Shown: piece after piece, positions 15,312 to 22,415 of the stretch
Position numbering within the stretch: the first letter of the stretch is position 1
How the letters are laid out: every line of letters starts with the position of its first letter
NCBI GenBank assembly: GCA_046734795.1
Contig: JBKPRX010000067.1
Location: 1 to 22,501 of the forward strand
Length of the DNA: 22,501 bases
Direction of reading: 5' to 3'
Source: JBKPRX01 sp046734795
GTDB lineage: Bacteria; Actinomycetota; Thermoleophilia; Gaiellales; Gaiellaceae
Program-made: the position numbers and the translations under genes
Notes under the pieces: model-generated
Databases searched by the model: none
What the model saw: only the letters and a program-made list of their open reading frames with translations
What the model was told of the DNA's origin: nothing

Positions 15312-15329
15312 GCGGCGATACTAGAGCGC
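15312..15329. promoter_or_regulatory. 18-bp bidirectional leaderless promoter
   Basis: Two GTG starts facing away from each other are only 18 bases apart. GATACT on the plus strand (15317-15322) is seven bases from GTG 15330, and TAGTAT on the minus strand (15323-15318) is six bases from GTG 15311. The two -10 boxes share five bases. Confidence 0.5.
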
Positions 15330-15713
15330 GTGGAACGTCGTCTCGTTTCGTCCGGCTCGCCCTACGAGCGGCCGATCGGTTTCTCGCGCGCGGTGCGCGT
15401 CGGGGACCACATATCCGTCGCGGGAACCGCGCCTGTGATGCAGGACGGGAGCGATCCGCCGCCGGACGCGTACCTCCAAGCGCGCCGATGCCTCGAGATC
15501 ATCGTGGACGCATTGCGAGAGGCAGGAGCGCAGCCCGAGCACGTCGTGCGAACGCGAACCTTTCTGACGTCCGCGGGCGATTGGGAAGAGGTCGGCCGCG
15601 CACACGGCGACGTGTTCAGCGAGATCAGACCCGCGAGCACGATGGTTGTCGTTGCAGCTCTGCTCGATCCGCGGTGGCTCGTCGAGATCGAAGCCGACGC
15701 GATCTTCGACTGA
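15330..15713 (+). CDS. Rid (YjgF/YER057c/UK114) family protein
   Basis: A 127-residue Rid-fold protein, usually a trimer that hydrolyses reactive enamine/imine intermediates or acts in catabolic pathways. Visible are SSGSPYERPIGFSRAVRVGD at the N-terminus, VVRTRTFLTSAGDWEEVGRAH in the middle and VEIEADAIFD at the end. The motif PARS/C, which carries the essential Arg105 in RidA, reads PAST here, so imine deaminase activity of the RidA kind is doubtful. The start is GTG 15330, within the 18-base shared promoter. It is followed after six bases by the M14 peptidase-like gene, probably in one operon. Confidence 0.87.
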   Translation: MERRLVSSGSPYERPIGFSRAVRVGDHISVAGTAPVMQDGSDPPPDAYLQARRCLEIIVDALREAGAQPEHVVRTRTFLTSAGDWEEVGRAHGDVFSEIRPASTMVVVAALLDPRWLVEIEADAIFD

Positions 15714-15719
15714 AGAGAC

Positions 15720-16367
15720 GTGCGCATGCTCGCTGCAGTCGCGGCCGTGCTCGTGTTCGGGCAATCCGTGCACGGCCGGACGTTGCGTGCGATCGAGGTC
15801 GGCGACCCGTCGAGCGATCTCCGAGTTCTCGTCGTCGGCTGCATCCACGGCGACGAGTGCGCCGGCACGAGCGTCATTACACAGCTCGAGCGCGCGCACC
15901 CCGCGTTCGACCTTTGGCTCGTTCCGGAGCTCAACCCTGACGGACGCGCTGCGGGAACGCGCCAGAACGCGCGCGGCGTCGATCTCAATCGCAACTTCCC
16001 GTCCGATTGGCGGCCGATCGGCGCTCGCGGTGACGCGGACTACGCAGGCCCGCATCCGCTGTCGGAGCCGGAAGTGCGCGCGGCGCGCCGGCTGATCCTG
16101 CGGCTTCGGCCCGACGTGACGATCTGGTTCCACCAACCGCAGAACATCGTTCGCGCCTGGGGCCCGAGCATTCCGGCGGCGCGACGGTTCGCGCGGCGCG
16201 CGGGCATGGCCTTCCGCGCGCTGCGCTGGCCGCACGGAAGCGCGTCGAACTGGCAGAACCATCGCTTCCCCGGCGCTGCCTCGTTTGTGGTCGAGCTGCC
16301 TCGCGGATCGCTTGGTGAGCGGTTACGCGCACGGCTCGCCGGGGCCATCCTCGACGAGCGGCGCTGA
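15720..16367 (+). CDS. M14-type zinc carboxypeptidase-like protein, exported
   Basis: A 215-residue protein with an N-terminal signal-like stretch (residues 3-19, MLAAVAAVLVFGQSVHG) and a compact M14 catalytic domain. Zinc ligands are His43 and Glu46 (CIHGDECAG) and His138 (WFHQP). ELNPDGR and QNARGVDLNRNFP (83-94) are the family substrate-binding motifs, and the catalytic Glu is Glu192 in VVELP. The closest recognisable relatives are MpaA-like murein peptide amidases, suggesting cell-wall peptide trimming, but that is inference. The start is GTG 15720 or ATG 15726; a GAAGAG sequence lies just before. It is probably co-transcribed with the Rid gene and ends 20 bases before the selenoprotein gene. 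Confidence 0.85.
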   Translation: MRMLAAVAAVLVFGQSVHGRTLRAIEVGDPSSDLRVLVVGCIHGDECAGTSVITQLERAHPAFDLWLVPELNPDGRAAGTRQNARGVDLNRNFPSDWRPIGARGDADYAGPHPLSEPEVRAARRLILRLRPDVTIWFHQPQNIVRAWGPSIPAARRFARRAGMAFRALRWPHGSASNWQNHRFPGAASFVVELPRGSLGERLRARLAGAILDERR

Positions 16368-16375
16368 CGACCGAC

Positions 16376-16381
16376 TAAGGT
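16376..16381 (+). promoter_or_regulatory. -10 box of the selenocysteine peroxiredoxin
   Basis: TAAGGT, six bases before GTG 16388, with TCGACG at 16351-16356 as a weak -35 (19-base spacer). It is placed in the 20-base gap after the peptidase gene, so the peroxiredoxin can be expressed on its own as a leaderless mRNA. Confidence 0.5.
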
Positions 16382-16387
16382 CGAGCC

Positions 16388-16855
16388 GTGCTCGGCATCG
16401 GCGATCGCGTCCCGTCCGCAACCGTCCTCACGGCGCCTCACGAGTCGACGACGCTCGAGGGGCTCGTCGCAGCGAGGCCGATCTTGCTCCTCTTCTATCT
16501 CTTCGATTGGTCCTCGACTTGAACTGACGAGCTCGGGCTCCTGCGGGACAGGAGCGACGACCTCCGGGCCGCCGGCGTCGAGCCTTATGCGATCTCGCGC
16601 GACTCGCCGTGGACGCACATCGCCTGGCTCCAGGCACTCGACTTCGACGTGAAGCTTCTGTCCGACTGGAACGGCGACGCAACGCGCGCTTTCGGAGTCG
16701 GCCACGACTTTCGCGGCTATCGCGAGCTGCCGCGACGCAGCGCATTCGTCGTCGACGAAGGCGGTGTTGTTCGGTTCGCGCAAGCCTACGAGGACTCCGA
16801 GCTGCCGGACTTCGACGAGATCGTCGCGTCGCTCCGCGAGAGGCGAGCGAGCTAA
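16388..16855 (+). CDS. Selenocysteine-containing AhpE-like peroxiredoxin (UGA = Sec45)
   Basis: A 155-residue thioredoxin-fold peroxidase that reads as one continuous protein if the in-frame TGA at 16520-16522 is decoded as selenocysteine. The residues around it (LLLFYLFDWSST-U-TDELGLLRD) line up with the mycobacterial AhpE active site (FFPLAFTGICQGELDQLRD), and U45 falls exactly on the peroxidatic cysteine. Downstream the match continues: LLSDW, AFGV, the catalytic Arg in PRRSAFVVD and GVVRFA. The protein has no cysteine, so it would be a 1-Sec peroxiredoxin. A 7-bp stem-loop 14 bases after the TGA fits a bacterial SECIS. Canonical PxxxTxxC reads LxxxSxxU. The GTG start has a leaderless -10. 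A point mutation of TGC/TGT, or a sequencing error, is the alternative, but the exact position and the hairpin argue against it. selA/B/C/D are not in this window. Confidence 0.85.
16537..16555 (+). promoter_or_regulatory. Candidate bacterial SECIS element
   Basis: A perfect 7-bp stem, GCTCCTG (16537-16543) with CAGGAGC (16549-16555), closes a five-base loop CGGGA. The loop lies 21 bases after the TGA, within the 16-37 base range of bacterial SECIS elements, and a G is present in the first two loop bases as their consensus requires. It lies inside the coding frame, as bacterial SECIS elements do. Confidence 0.65.
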
Positions 16856-16875
16856 ACGCGACGTCTCGATTCGCC

Positions 16876-16908
16876 CAGGAGGGCGGCCCACTCAAAGCCA
16901 CCCTCCTG
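16876..16908. terminator. Inverted repeat between convergent genes
   Basis: CAGGAGGG (16876-16883) and CCCTCCTG (16901-16908) form an 8-bp stem with a 17-base loop, placed between the selenoprotein stop and the haloperoxidase-like stop. There is no T-tract on either strand, so it is a tentative bidirectional terminator. Confidence 0.45.
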
Positions 16909-16924
16909 TGCAAGAAGCTCCGCC

Positions 16925-18451
16925 TCAGCCGACCGGCCGGAAGAAGTGGTCGACGACGTACCGGCCCACCTTCCGTCCGAGATTTGAGCCTTCCACGTCG
17001 GAGCTGCGGAAGTGGAAGCCCACGAGAACGCGAGCCAAGTCGACGTCCTCGACGACGTCCTGCAAGCGGTCGTAGTCGCGCGTCGTCCCGGTGACGCGGC
17101 TGTCGAGCGTGAAATGAATCTTGTCCGTCCTGAAGAACGCCTCGAGTGCCTCGACGACGGCGCTGCTGTGGCACGCATGGGCCGACGGATACTCCGGGAA
17201 ATTCGGTGTCGCACCGAGTGGCTTCCAGTTCGGGTCTGCCGCGGTCTGCGGGTTGCCGTCGACGTCTGCCTGCGGGATCGCCTGGAAGGGACGCCAGAAC
17301 CAATAGTGGAACTTGGCGTCGAAGCACGCGATCATCGCGTCACCGCCGGCGACGTGCGCCATCGCGAGCATCCGGGCGGTCTGGACGAGGTCGAGTCCAC
17401 GCGCCGCGGCGAGGCGGAGCATGCCGTCGTTCCACTGCCTGATGTCGTGATCCGTCCAGAACTTCGCTTCGCTCGTCTGCTCAGCCGTCCGGGTGACACC
17501 GTCGATTCGTCCCAGATCCTTGACCTCGTTGAAGTCGCGGACGTACTGCTCGCTCGTCAGGGCGTTTGGCTCAGCTGGCCGGAACTGCGAGGCACTCTGA
17601 AGTGCAAGCGGTCGTACGCCGGGTAGGCGGAGGCCGAGAATCGGCACCGCCGGCGATGCCTGCCAGACACCAGGACCAGGCGCCGGCGGGTTCAGATCCG
17701 CAAGTGTCGGGTTCTTCTCCAGGCCGTCGTCTGCCCGCTTGGCCAGCAGCGCTTGGGCGACCTGATGGCCAAGAGCGATTCCGTTGTCCTTCGCCGTGCC
17801 GTTCGGAATCGCGGCTAGATACTCCGTGTAGTCGCCGTGCAGATCGGCTTGTCCATTGGCGTCCAGGCGGAGCGTGGGCTGCAGGCCGACGAGCGTCTCG
17901 TAGGCGGCGGTCGCGATCGCTGCACTCGCCGACGGGCCAGCAGGGGCGGACGTCAGGTACTTAATCGTCCGCCTCCACCACGCGGACGGAATCACGTGCC
18001 TAACGTGAGGTCGCACGCTCGGGTTGGCCTTGCCGTACGGCTTCCAGTCTCGCTCACCCAGCCTCCACTCGGCCCACGCGAGCCAGCCGTTCCGTGCACG
18101 CAGCTCGCCGGGGCGTGTGACGGTCATCGCGAGCGAATACGGGCGGTAGCCGCCGGCGACGCCGACGGTGGCGTCGTAGATCGCGAGGTGCACGATGCCC
18201 ATGTACACCGCCGCCTCGCCAGGGAATTTGTTGCCGAAGTTCTCTGGGCCAACGCTGCCGCCCGGCCCGGCCGGGACGATCGCGCAGCGGGCTTCCGTGC
18301 TCCAGAACGCGACCGGTGTCGACCCGGCCGGGTACGCAGCCTGCGGCGCGCACTGTGTGGTCGACGCTGTCGCGGCGACATCCGGCCGGGCACCCGAGAA
18401 CGCAACCGTCCCCAGGAGAACGACGACGAGAGATGCAAGCCTCGCTTTCAC
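16925..18451 (-). CDS. Exported vanadium-dependent haloperoxidase / PAP2-fold enzyme
   Basis: A 508-residue protein with an N-terminal signal peptide (about residues 1-27). The vanadate/phosphate-binding motifs of the VHPO/acid-phosphatase superfamily are present near the C-terminus: K-x6-RP as Lys380...Arg387 (KFHYWFWRP), PSAH with His425 (PSGH in the canonical form) and R-x5-H with Arg474...His480 (GFHFRSSD). The function is either halide oxidation with H2O2 or phosphomonoester hydrolysis; sequence alone does not decide, though the length and the NFPEYPSAHA context match actinobacterial VHPO-like proteins. The GTG at 18451 follows a strong AAGGAG and overlaps the stop of the DUF4242-like gene (GTGA), so translation is coupled. 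It is convergent with the peroxiredoxin. Confidence 0.85.
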   Translation of the reverse strand: MKARLASLVVVLLGTVAFSGARPDVAATASTTQCAPQAAYPAGSTPVAFWSTEARCAIVPAGPGGSVGPENFGNKFPGEAAVYMGIVHLAIYDATVGVAGGYRPYSLAMTVTRPGELRARNGWLAWAEWRLGERDWKPYGKANPSVRPHVRHVIPSAWWRRTIKYLTSAPAGPSASAAIATAAYETLVGLQPTLRLDANGQADLHGDYTEYLAAIPNGTAKDNGIALGHQVAQALLAKRADDGLEKNPTLADLNPPAPGPGVWQASPAVPILGLRLPGVRPLALQSASQFRPAEPNALTSEQYVRDFNEVKDLGRIDGVTRTAEQTSEAKFWTDHDIRQWNDGMLRLAAARGLDLVQTARMLAMAHVAGGDAMIACFDAKFHYWFWRPFQAIPQADVDGNPQTAADPNWKPLGATPNFPEYPSAHACHSSAVVEALEAFFRTDKIHFTLDSRVTGTTRDYDRLQDVVEDVDLARVLVGFHFRSSDVEGSNLGRKVGRYVVDHFFRPVG

Positions 18452-18720
18452 TGTGTCTCCTTTCCTGACGGGATCGCCTCGATCACACGCAGCGGCTCGA
18501 GCCCCGCGCGCTCCGCCGCGAGTGCGACGTCACGCCCTGACGCGGCCGCGAACGTGAAGAAGCAGATCTCGTCCTCAGGGACGTAGATCGATCCTTCGAA
18601 GCCGACGCGCGCCCCCTCCCGCGTCATCTCCTCTGCGGCCGAGCGCGCCCGCCGGTCGCACGCGATTCGCTCGCGTGCGGCGCCACGGGCCAGGAACGTC
18701 TCGACGAGATAGCTCGGCAC
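18448..18720 (-). CDS. Small DUF4242-like protein
   Basis: A 90-residue protein with the pattern of the DUF4242 family: MPSYLVETF at the start, a central helix, EDEICFFTFAA resembling the family's strand that precedes the AAxRAGL helix (ALAAERAGLEPLRVIEA). Family members have a ferredoxin-like fold, and some are annotated as nickel-binding, but no function is established here. The GTG at 18720 has TAGCGT seven bases upstream. Its stop overlaps the haloperoxidase-like start, so the two form an operon, and it lies 24 bases after the LuxR regulator gene on the same strand. Confidence 0.65.
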   Translation of the reverse strand: MPSYLVETFLARGAARERIACDRRARSAAEEMTREGARVGFEGSIYVPEDEICFFTFAAASGRDVALAAERAGLEPLRVIEAIPSGKETQ

Positions 18721-18727
18721 CCGATCG

Positions 18728-18733
18728 ACGCTA
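18728..18733 (-). promoter_or_regulatory. -10 box of the DUF4242/haloperoxidase operon
   Basis: TAGCGT on the minus strand, seven bases before GTG 18720. It lies in the short gap after the LuxR regulator gene, so the operon can be transcribed separately. Confidence 0.45.
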
Positions 18734-18744
18734 GGCCGCGGGGC

Positions 18745-21495
18745 TCAGTTTGAAATCGCGAGGCCCCCTGAACTTTGCCCGTCGGGCCGAAACATTCGAG
18801 CGAGCTCGACGCGCGAGCGCACGCCGAGCTTCGCGTAGACGTGCGACAGGTGCGTCTCGACGGTCCGCTCGCCGACGAAGAGAGCTGCCGCGACTTCCCG
18901 ATTCGTACGACCCTCTGCGACGAGTGCCGCGACCCGGCGCTCCGCGGCGGTCAATCCTTCCTCGCGCGTCCGGCCCCCGATCCGGCCCAGCTCGGCACGC
19001 GCCTTGGCGGCCCACGACTCGGCGCCGAGCTCCACAAAACCGTCGAGCGCCGCTGCGATCGCGTCGCGCGCACTGCGCTTCTGCCGTTGCCTCCTTCTGA
19101 CGACTCCGAGCGCAAGAAGCGCGCGGGCACGTCCGAACCGGTCTCCGATCCGTTCGTGTTGGTCGACGGCCTGTTGCAAGAGCGAGGCGGCCTCGTCGGC
19201 GGCTCCCGCGGCAGCGGCCACCAGGCCGCGGCAGCGAGCGGCCTGCGCGAGCGCCCACGCGCGCTCGAGCCGGATCGCGTCCGCCTCCCATGCATCGAGA
19301 ACCCGTACGGCCTCCTCGTGCCGGCCGGCCTCGAGCAAGGCCTCGACGTAGTCGGCACACCACCGCCGCATCGTCGGCTCACGCCAATCGACGGCCGCAG
19401 CGAGGCCGTCGGCCTCGGCGAAATGATCGATCGCCGACGCGACGTCTCCGCTCCAGAGGGCGACGACCCCGAGCACGCCCGGAAAGTACGGGCCGGCAAC
19501 GCCGAGCTGCTCCGCACACAGCTCGAGCCCACGTCGCGCGAGGTCATGAGCGAGGTCGAACTGCCCACGGTGCGCGGCGACCCACATGCCCGGAATCGGA
19601 TCTGAGTGCCGCTCGACTCCGTACTGCGCCGTGGTCTCGGAGTAGAGCGCCGCGTGGGCAGCCGCCTGCTCGAACTCGCCGTTCCACAACTCGGCCCATG
19701 CGAGCATCCACAGGACATCGGCGGCGGCCTTCTCGTCGCGCTCTTTCCATTCGCGATAGTCGGCCTCGAGGGACTTCCGTGCTTCGGCGTGCTCGCCGCG
19801 GTCGGCCAGGACATGTCCGTGCAGACCCGCCGTCCGTTTCAGCAAATCAGAGCGTCCGCTCGCGGCGGCGATCTCTCTTGCGCGGGCCGCGAACGCGGGA
19901 GCGTTCGGATCGCCGATGCCGCGACTGAGAAAAGCGGCAAGGTCGAGCGCCGAGACCAGAAGCGCGTCGTCGTCGAGGCGCTCGACCGCCGGCAGCGCTG
20001 CGCGCACGTCGTCGAAAGCGGCGCCGAATCCGCTCGTGAAGCGCCTCGCCGTTGCGAGCGACATCCGGATCTGCAACTGCAGCTTCGGATCCGTCGCGGC
20101 TTCGGTCAGTGCTTTCTCGAGCAGGGGCGCGGCGAGTTCGTCGACTTCGAAGCGCGCGAGCAGGACAAGAACCTCAGCGCGAAGCGGGCCCGGCTCCACC
20201 TCCGCGAGGAGGTCGGCGGCAATCGCTCGCGCGCGCGTCCACTCGCCCGCGGCCTGATGGGCACGCGCCGCCGCGAGCGCGCGGCGGGGGCGCGCCTCGC
20301 CGTCCGTTAGCCGAAGTGCGTGCTCCGCGAGCTCGGCCGAGACCGCAGTGGCCCCGCGATCACCCGCGATACGCACTGCGTCATCGAGTACAGCCGCGAC
20401 CTCGGCATCCGGCGCGTCCGCAGCCAGGGCCAGATGGCGGGCGCGGGCAATCGGGTCGCCGACGATCGCTGCGAGGCGCCGGTGTACCGGGCCGCGCTCC
20501 TCGCCCAGGTCCGCGTAGAGCACGGACGAGAGCAGGGAATGCGAGAAGCGGATCGTCTCGTTCTCGCGCTCGATCACGTGAGCCGCGACGGCCGCGTCGA
20601 GCACCTGCGCGTCGACGCCGGCGCGCTCGAGGACCGACGTCGACGGCGTTCCGAGCGCCGCTGCAAGCGCCAGTGCCTCTCGCGTGCGCTCCGGCAGGCC
20701 CGCCAGTCGCGCACGGACGAGGTCCTCGAGTGTCTGCGGAACGGGGAGGGGCCGCGTCGGGTCGACTTCGGTGCCGAGCGCGCGAGCAAGCTCGAGCGCG
20801 AAGAACGGGTTTCCGCCCGAACGCTCGTGGATGCGGAGCAGCGTCTGCCGCGCGTATGGCCTGCCGAACCGCGCGTGGAGGAGCCGGTGTAGGGCGCCGA
20901 CGCTCAGCGCTCCGACCGGCATCCGGCGCACGCGATCCTCCGCGAACGCCTTCTCGAGCTCCGACGGTTCATCGCCGCCGGCAAGCCGCTGCGCGAGCAG
21001 GGCGAAGACTGGCCTCGACGCAAGTCGTCGGAGCGCGAACGCCAGAGCCGTCGCCGACGACGCGTCGACCCATTGAACATCGTCGATCGCAATGAGAATC
21101 GGCTGCCGCTCGGCTAGGAGCTGGAGCACATCGCGAACGGCGACGGCGAACGCCCGGTAGTCGACGACGTCACCTGACTCCTCGTCCCGAAGCAGCGCGA
21201 CCTCGAGCGCGCGCCGTCTTGGCGGCGTCAGCGCGGGAAGAACGTCGTCGAGCGTGTTCTCGAACAAGTCGCCGGCGACGACGTACGCGAGGCCGCGCTC
21301 GGCCTCCGCGGGCCGCGACACGAGGACCGTCAGGTCGCGCGCCCGCGCATACTCGACGCCCGCGAGCCAGAGCGTCGACTTCCCGATTCCCAGCTCGCCT
21401 TCCAGCACCAATGCGGTAGGCCCGCCCGGCGGCTGATCGACGAAGGCCTGGACCGACGCGACGTCCTCTTCCCTGCCGACGATCTCGAACGGCAT
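18745..21495 (-). CDS. Large LuxR-family ATPase transcriptional regulator (LAL type)
   Basis: A 916-residue regulator of the LAL/MalT-like type. The N-terminal AAA+ ATPase has a Walker A motif GELGIGKS (33-40) and a Walker B stretch ILIAIDDVQWVD (about 133-144). A long helical, TPR-like middle follows (about 400-820, many Ala/Glu/Arg helical pairs), and a LuxR HTH closes the protein (about 850-910, LTAAERRVAALVAEGRTNRE then VAAALFVGERTVETHLSHVY). It probably needs an inducer and ATP to activate its targets; the nearest candidate is the DUF4242/haloperoxidase operon directly downstream. The ATG at 21495 has the Shine-Dalgarno GGAGGAAG; TAAGGT at 21520-21515 is a possible -10. The inducer is unknown. 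Confidence 0.9.
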   Translation of the reverse strand: MPFEIVGREEDVASVQAFVDQPPGGPTALVLEGELGIGKSTLWLAGVEYARARDLTVLVSRPAEAERGLAYVVAGDLFENTLDDVLPALTPPRRRALEVALLRDEESGDVVDYRAFAVAVRDVLQLLAERQPILIAIDDVQWVDASSATALAFALRRLASRPVFALLAQRLAGGDEPSELEKAFAEDRVRRMPVGALSVGALHRLLHARFGRPYARQTLLRIHERSGGNPFFALELARALGTEVDPTRPLPVPQTLEDLVRARLAGLPERTREALALAAALGTPSTSVLERAGVDAQVLDAAVAAHVIERENETIRFSHSLLSSVLYADLGEERGPVHRRLAAIVGDPIARARHLALAADAPDAEVAAVLDDAVRIAGDRGATAVSAELAEHALRLTDGEARPRRALAAARAHQAAGEWTRARAIAADLLAEVEPGPLRAEVLVLLARFEVDELAAPLLEKALTEAATDPKLQLQIRMSLATARRFTSGFGAAFDDVRAALPAVERLDDDALLVSALDLAAFLSRGIGDPNAPAFAARAREIAAASGRSDLLKRTAGLHGHVLADRGEHAEARKSLEADYREWKERDEKAAADVLWMLAWAELWNGEFEQAAAHAALYSETTAQYGVERHSDPIPGMWVAAHRGQFDLAHDLARRGLELCAEQLGVAGPYFPGVLGVVALWSGDVASAIDHFAEADGLAAAVDWREPTMRRWCADYVEALLEAGRHEEAVRVLDAWEADAIRLERAWALAQAARCRGLVAAAAGAADEAASLLQQAVDQHERIGDRFGRARALLALGVVRRRQRQKRSARDAIAAALDGFVELGAESWAAKARAELGRIGGRTREEGLTAAERRVAALVAEGRTNREVAAALFVGERTVETHLSHVYAKLGVRSRVELARMFRPDGQSSGGLAISN

Positions 21496-21568
21496 CTTCC
21501 TCCCCGAGACCGTGACCTTAGACGGTCGCGACGGCGAGACGAAGGCGGCGACGACCCGACCGCGAGCT

Positions 21569-22372
21569 CTACATGCCCATCGCGTGATAGCCCGAGTCGA
21601 CGTAGAGCGTCGTCCCGGTCACGTTCTTCGCCGCATCCGAGAGCAGATACGCAGCCGCAGCGCCCACGTCGTCGGCATCTACATGCCGGTGGAGCGGCGC
21701 GCGCTCTTCGACGATCGCTTCCATCGTCGGAAAGCCGGCAATCGAACGAGCTGCAAGCGTCCGCACCGGACCCGCTGAGATTGCGTTCACGCGGATGTTC
21801 TTCTGTCCGAGATCCCACGCGAGGTACTTCACGGATGAGTCGAGAGCTGCCTTCGCGACGCCCATCACGTTGTAGTGCGGGACCGCCCGCTCGCCGCCGA
21901 GGTACGTCATGGTCACGACGGATCCGCCGCCGGCACGTTCGAAGAGCGGCTCAGCCGCACGCACCGTTGCGATCAGCGAGTAGGCGCTCACGTCGAGCGC
22001 GAGCCAGAAGCGATCGCGTGGCGTATCGGTGAAGCGCCCTTCGAGATCCTCCGCCGCCGCGTATGCGACGGAATGGACGAGCAGATCGAGTTCGCCTCCG
22101 AAGACGTCGGAGACCTCCGCGAAAACGCGCGCGACGTCCTCGTCGGAACGGACGTCGCACTCGGTCACGAGCGGCGACGCAACGGAGTCTGCGAGTTCGC
22201 GAACGTTCTTCTCGATGCGTTCGCCCTGGTACGTAAAAGCGAGCGTCGCGCCGCCGTCGGCGAGCTGTCGCGCGATCGCCCACGCGATCGAGCGCCGGTT
22301 TGCTACGCCGAGAACGACGGCTCGTTTGCCGGCGAACGCGCCGCCGACTCGCGGTTCGGAATGTGCCTCCAC
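21569..22372 (-). CDS. fabI: Enoyl-[acyl-carrier-protein] reductase (NADH)
   Basis: A 267-residue short-chain dehydrogenase-fold enzyme that reduces enoyl-ACP in the last step of fatty acid elongation. The NAD site GVANRRSIAWAIA (22-34) is the FabI-type glycine-poor motif. The catalytic residues are Tyr157, Tyr167 and Lys174 (Y-x6-K, HYNVMGVAKAAL), as in E. coli FabI. AGPVRTLAA is the substrate-loop region. It is co-directional with the LuxR regulator gene, which starts 73 bases beyond its stop and has its own -10 box. The GTG at 22372 is preceded at nine bases by TAGACT, the same hexamer as before ileS. The triclosan/isoniazid target family; resistance is not predictable here. Confidence 0.95.
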   Translation of the reverse strand: MEAHSEPRVGGAFAGKRAVVLGVANRRSIAWAIARQLADGGATLAFTYQGERIEKNVRELADSVASPLVTECDVRSDEDVARVFAEVSDVFGGELDLLVHSVAYAAAEDLEGRFTDTPRDRFWLALDVSAYSLIATVRAAEPLFERAGGGSVVTMTYLGGERAVPHYNVMGVAKAALDSSVKYLAWDLGQKNIRVNAISAGPVRTLAARSIAGFPTMEAIVEERAPLHRHVDADDVGAAAAYLLSDAAKNVTGTTLYVDSGYHAMGM

Positions 22373-22381
22373 GCGGGCGCG

Positions 22382-22406
22382 AGTCTATTCGGCCTTTCGA
22401 TAGGCT
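22382..22406. promoter_or_regulatory. Divergent -10 boxes for fabI and a right-edge gene
   Basis: TAGACT on the minus strand (22387-22382) is nine bases from the fabI GTG, and TAGGCT on the plus strand (22401-22406) is nine bases from TTG 22416. The start codons are 43 bases apart. Confidence 0.4.
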
Positions 22407-22415
22407 GCCGTTCCC

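Noticed and set aside
14643..15329. Upstream extension of the Rid gene frame
   Set aside because: The open frame is antisense to the serine hydrolase; the Rid family N-terminus starts at GTG 15330 with its own -10 box.
16285..16527. Two separate short ORFs or a pseudogene in place of the selenoprotein
   Set aside because: The two halves align continuously with one peroxiredoxin family member, no frameshift is needed, and the stop sits on the catalytic residue with a SECIS-like hairpin after it. Decay would not be expected to choose that codon.
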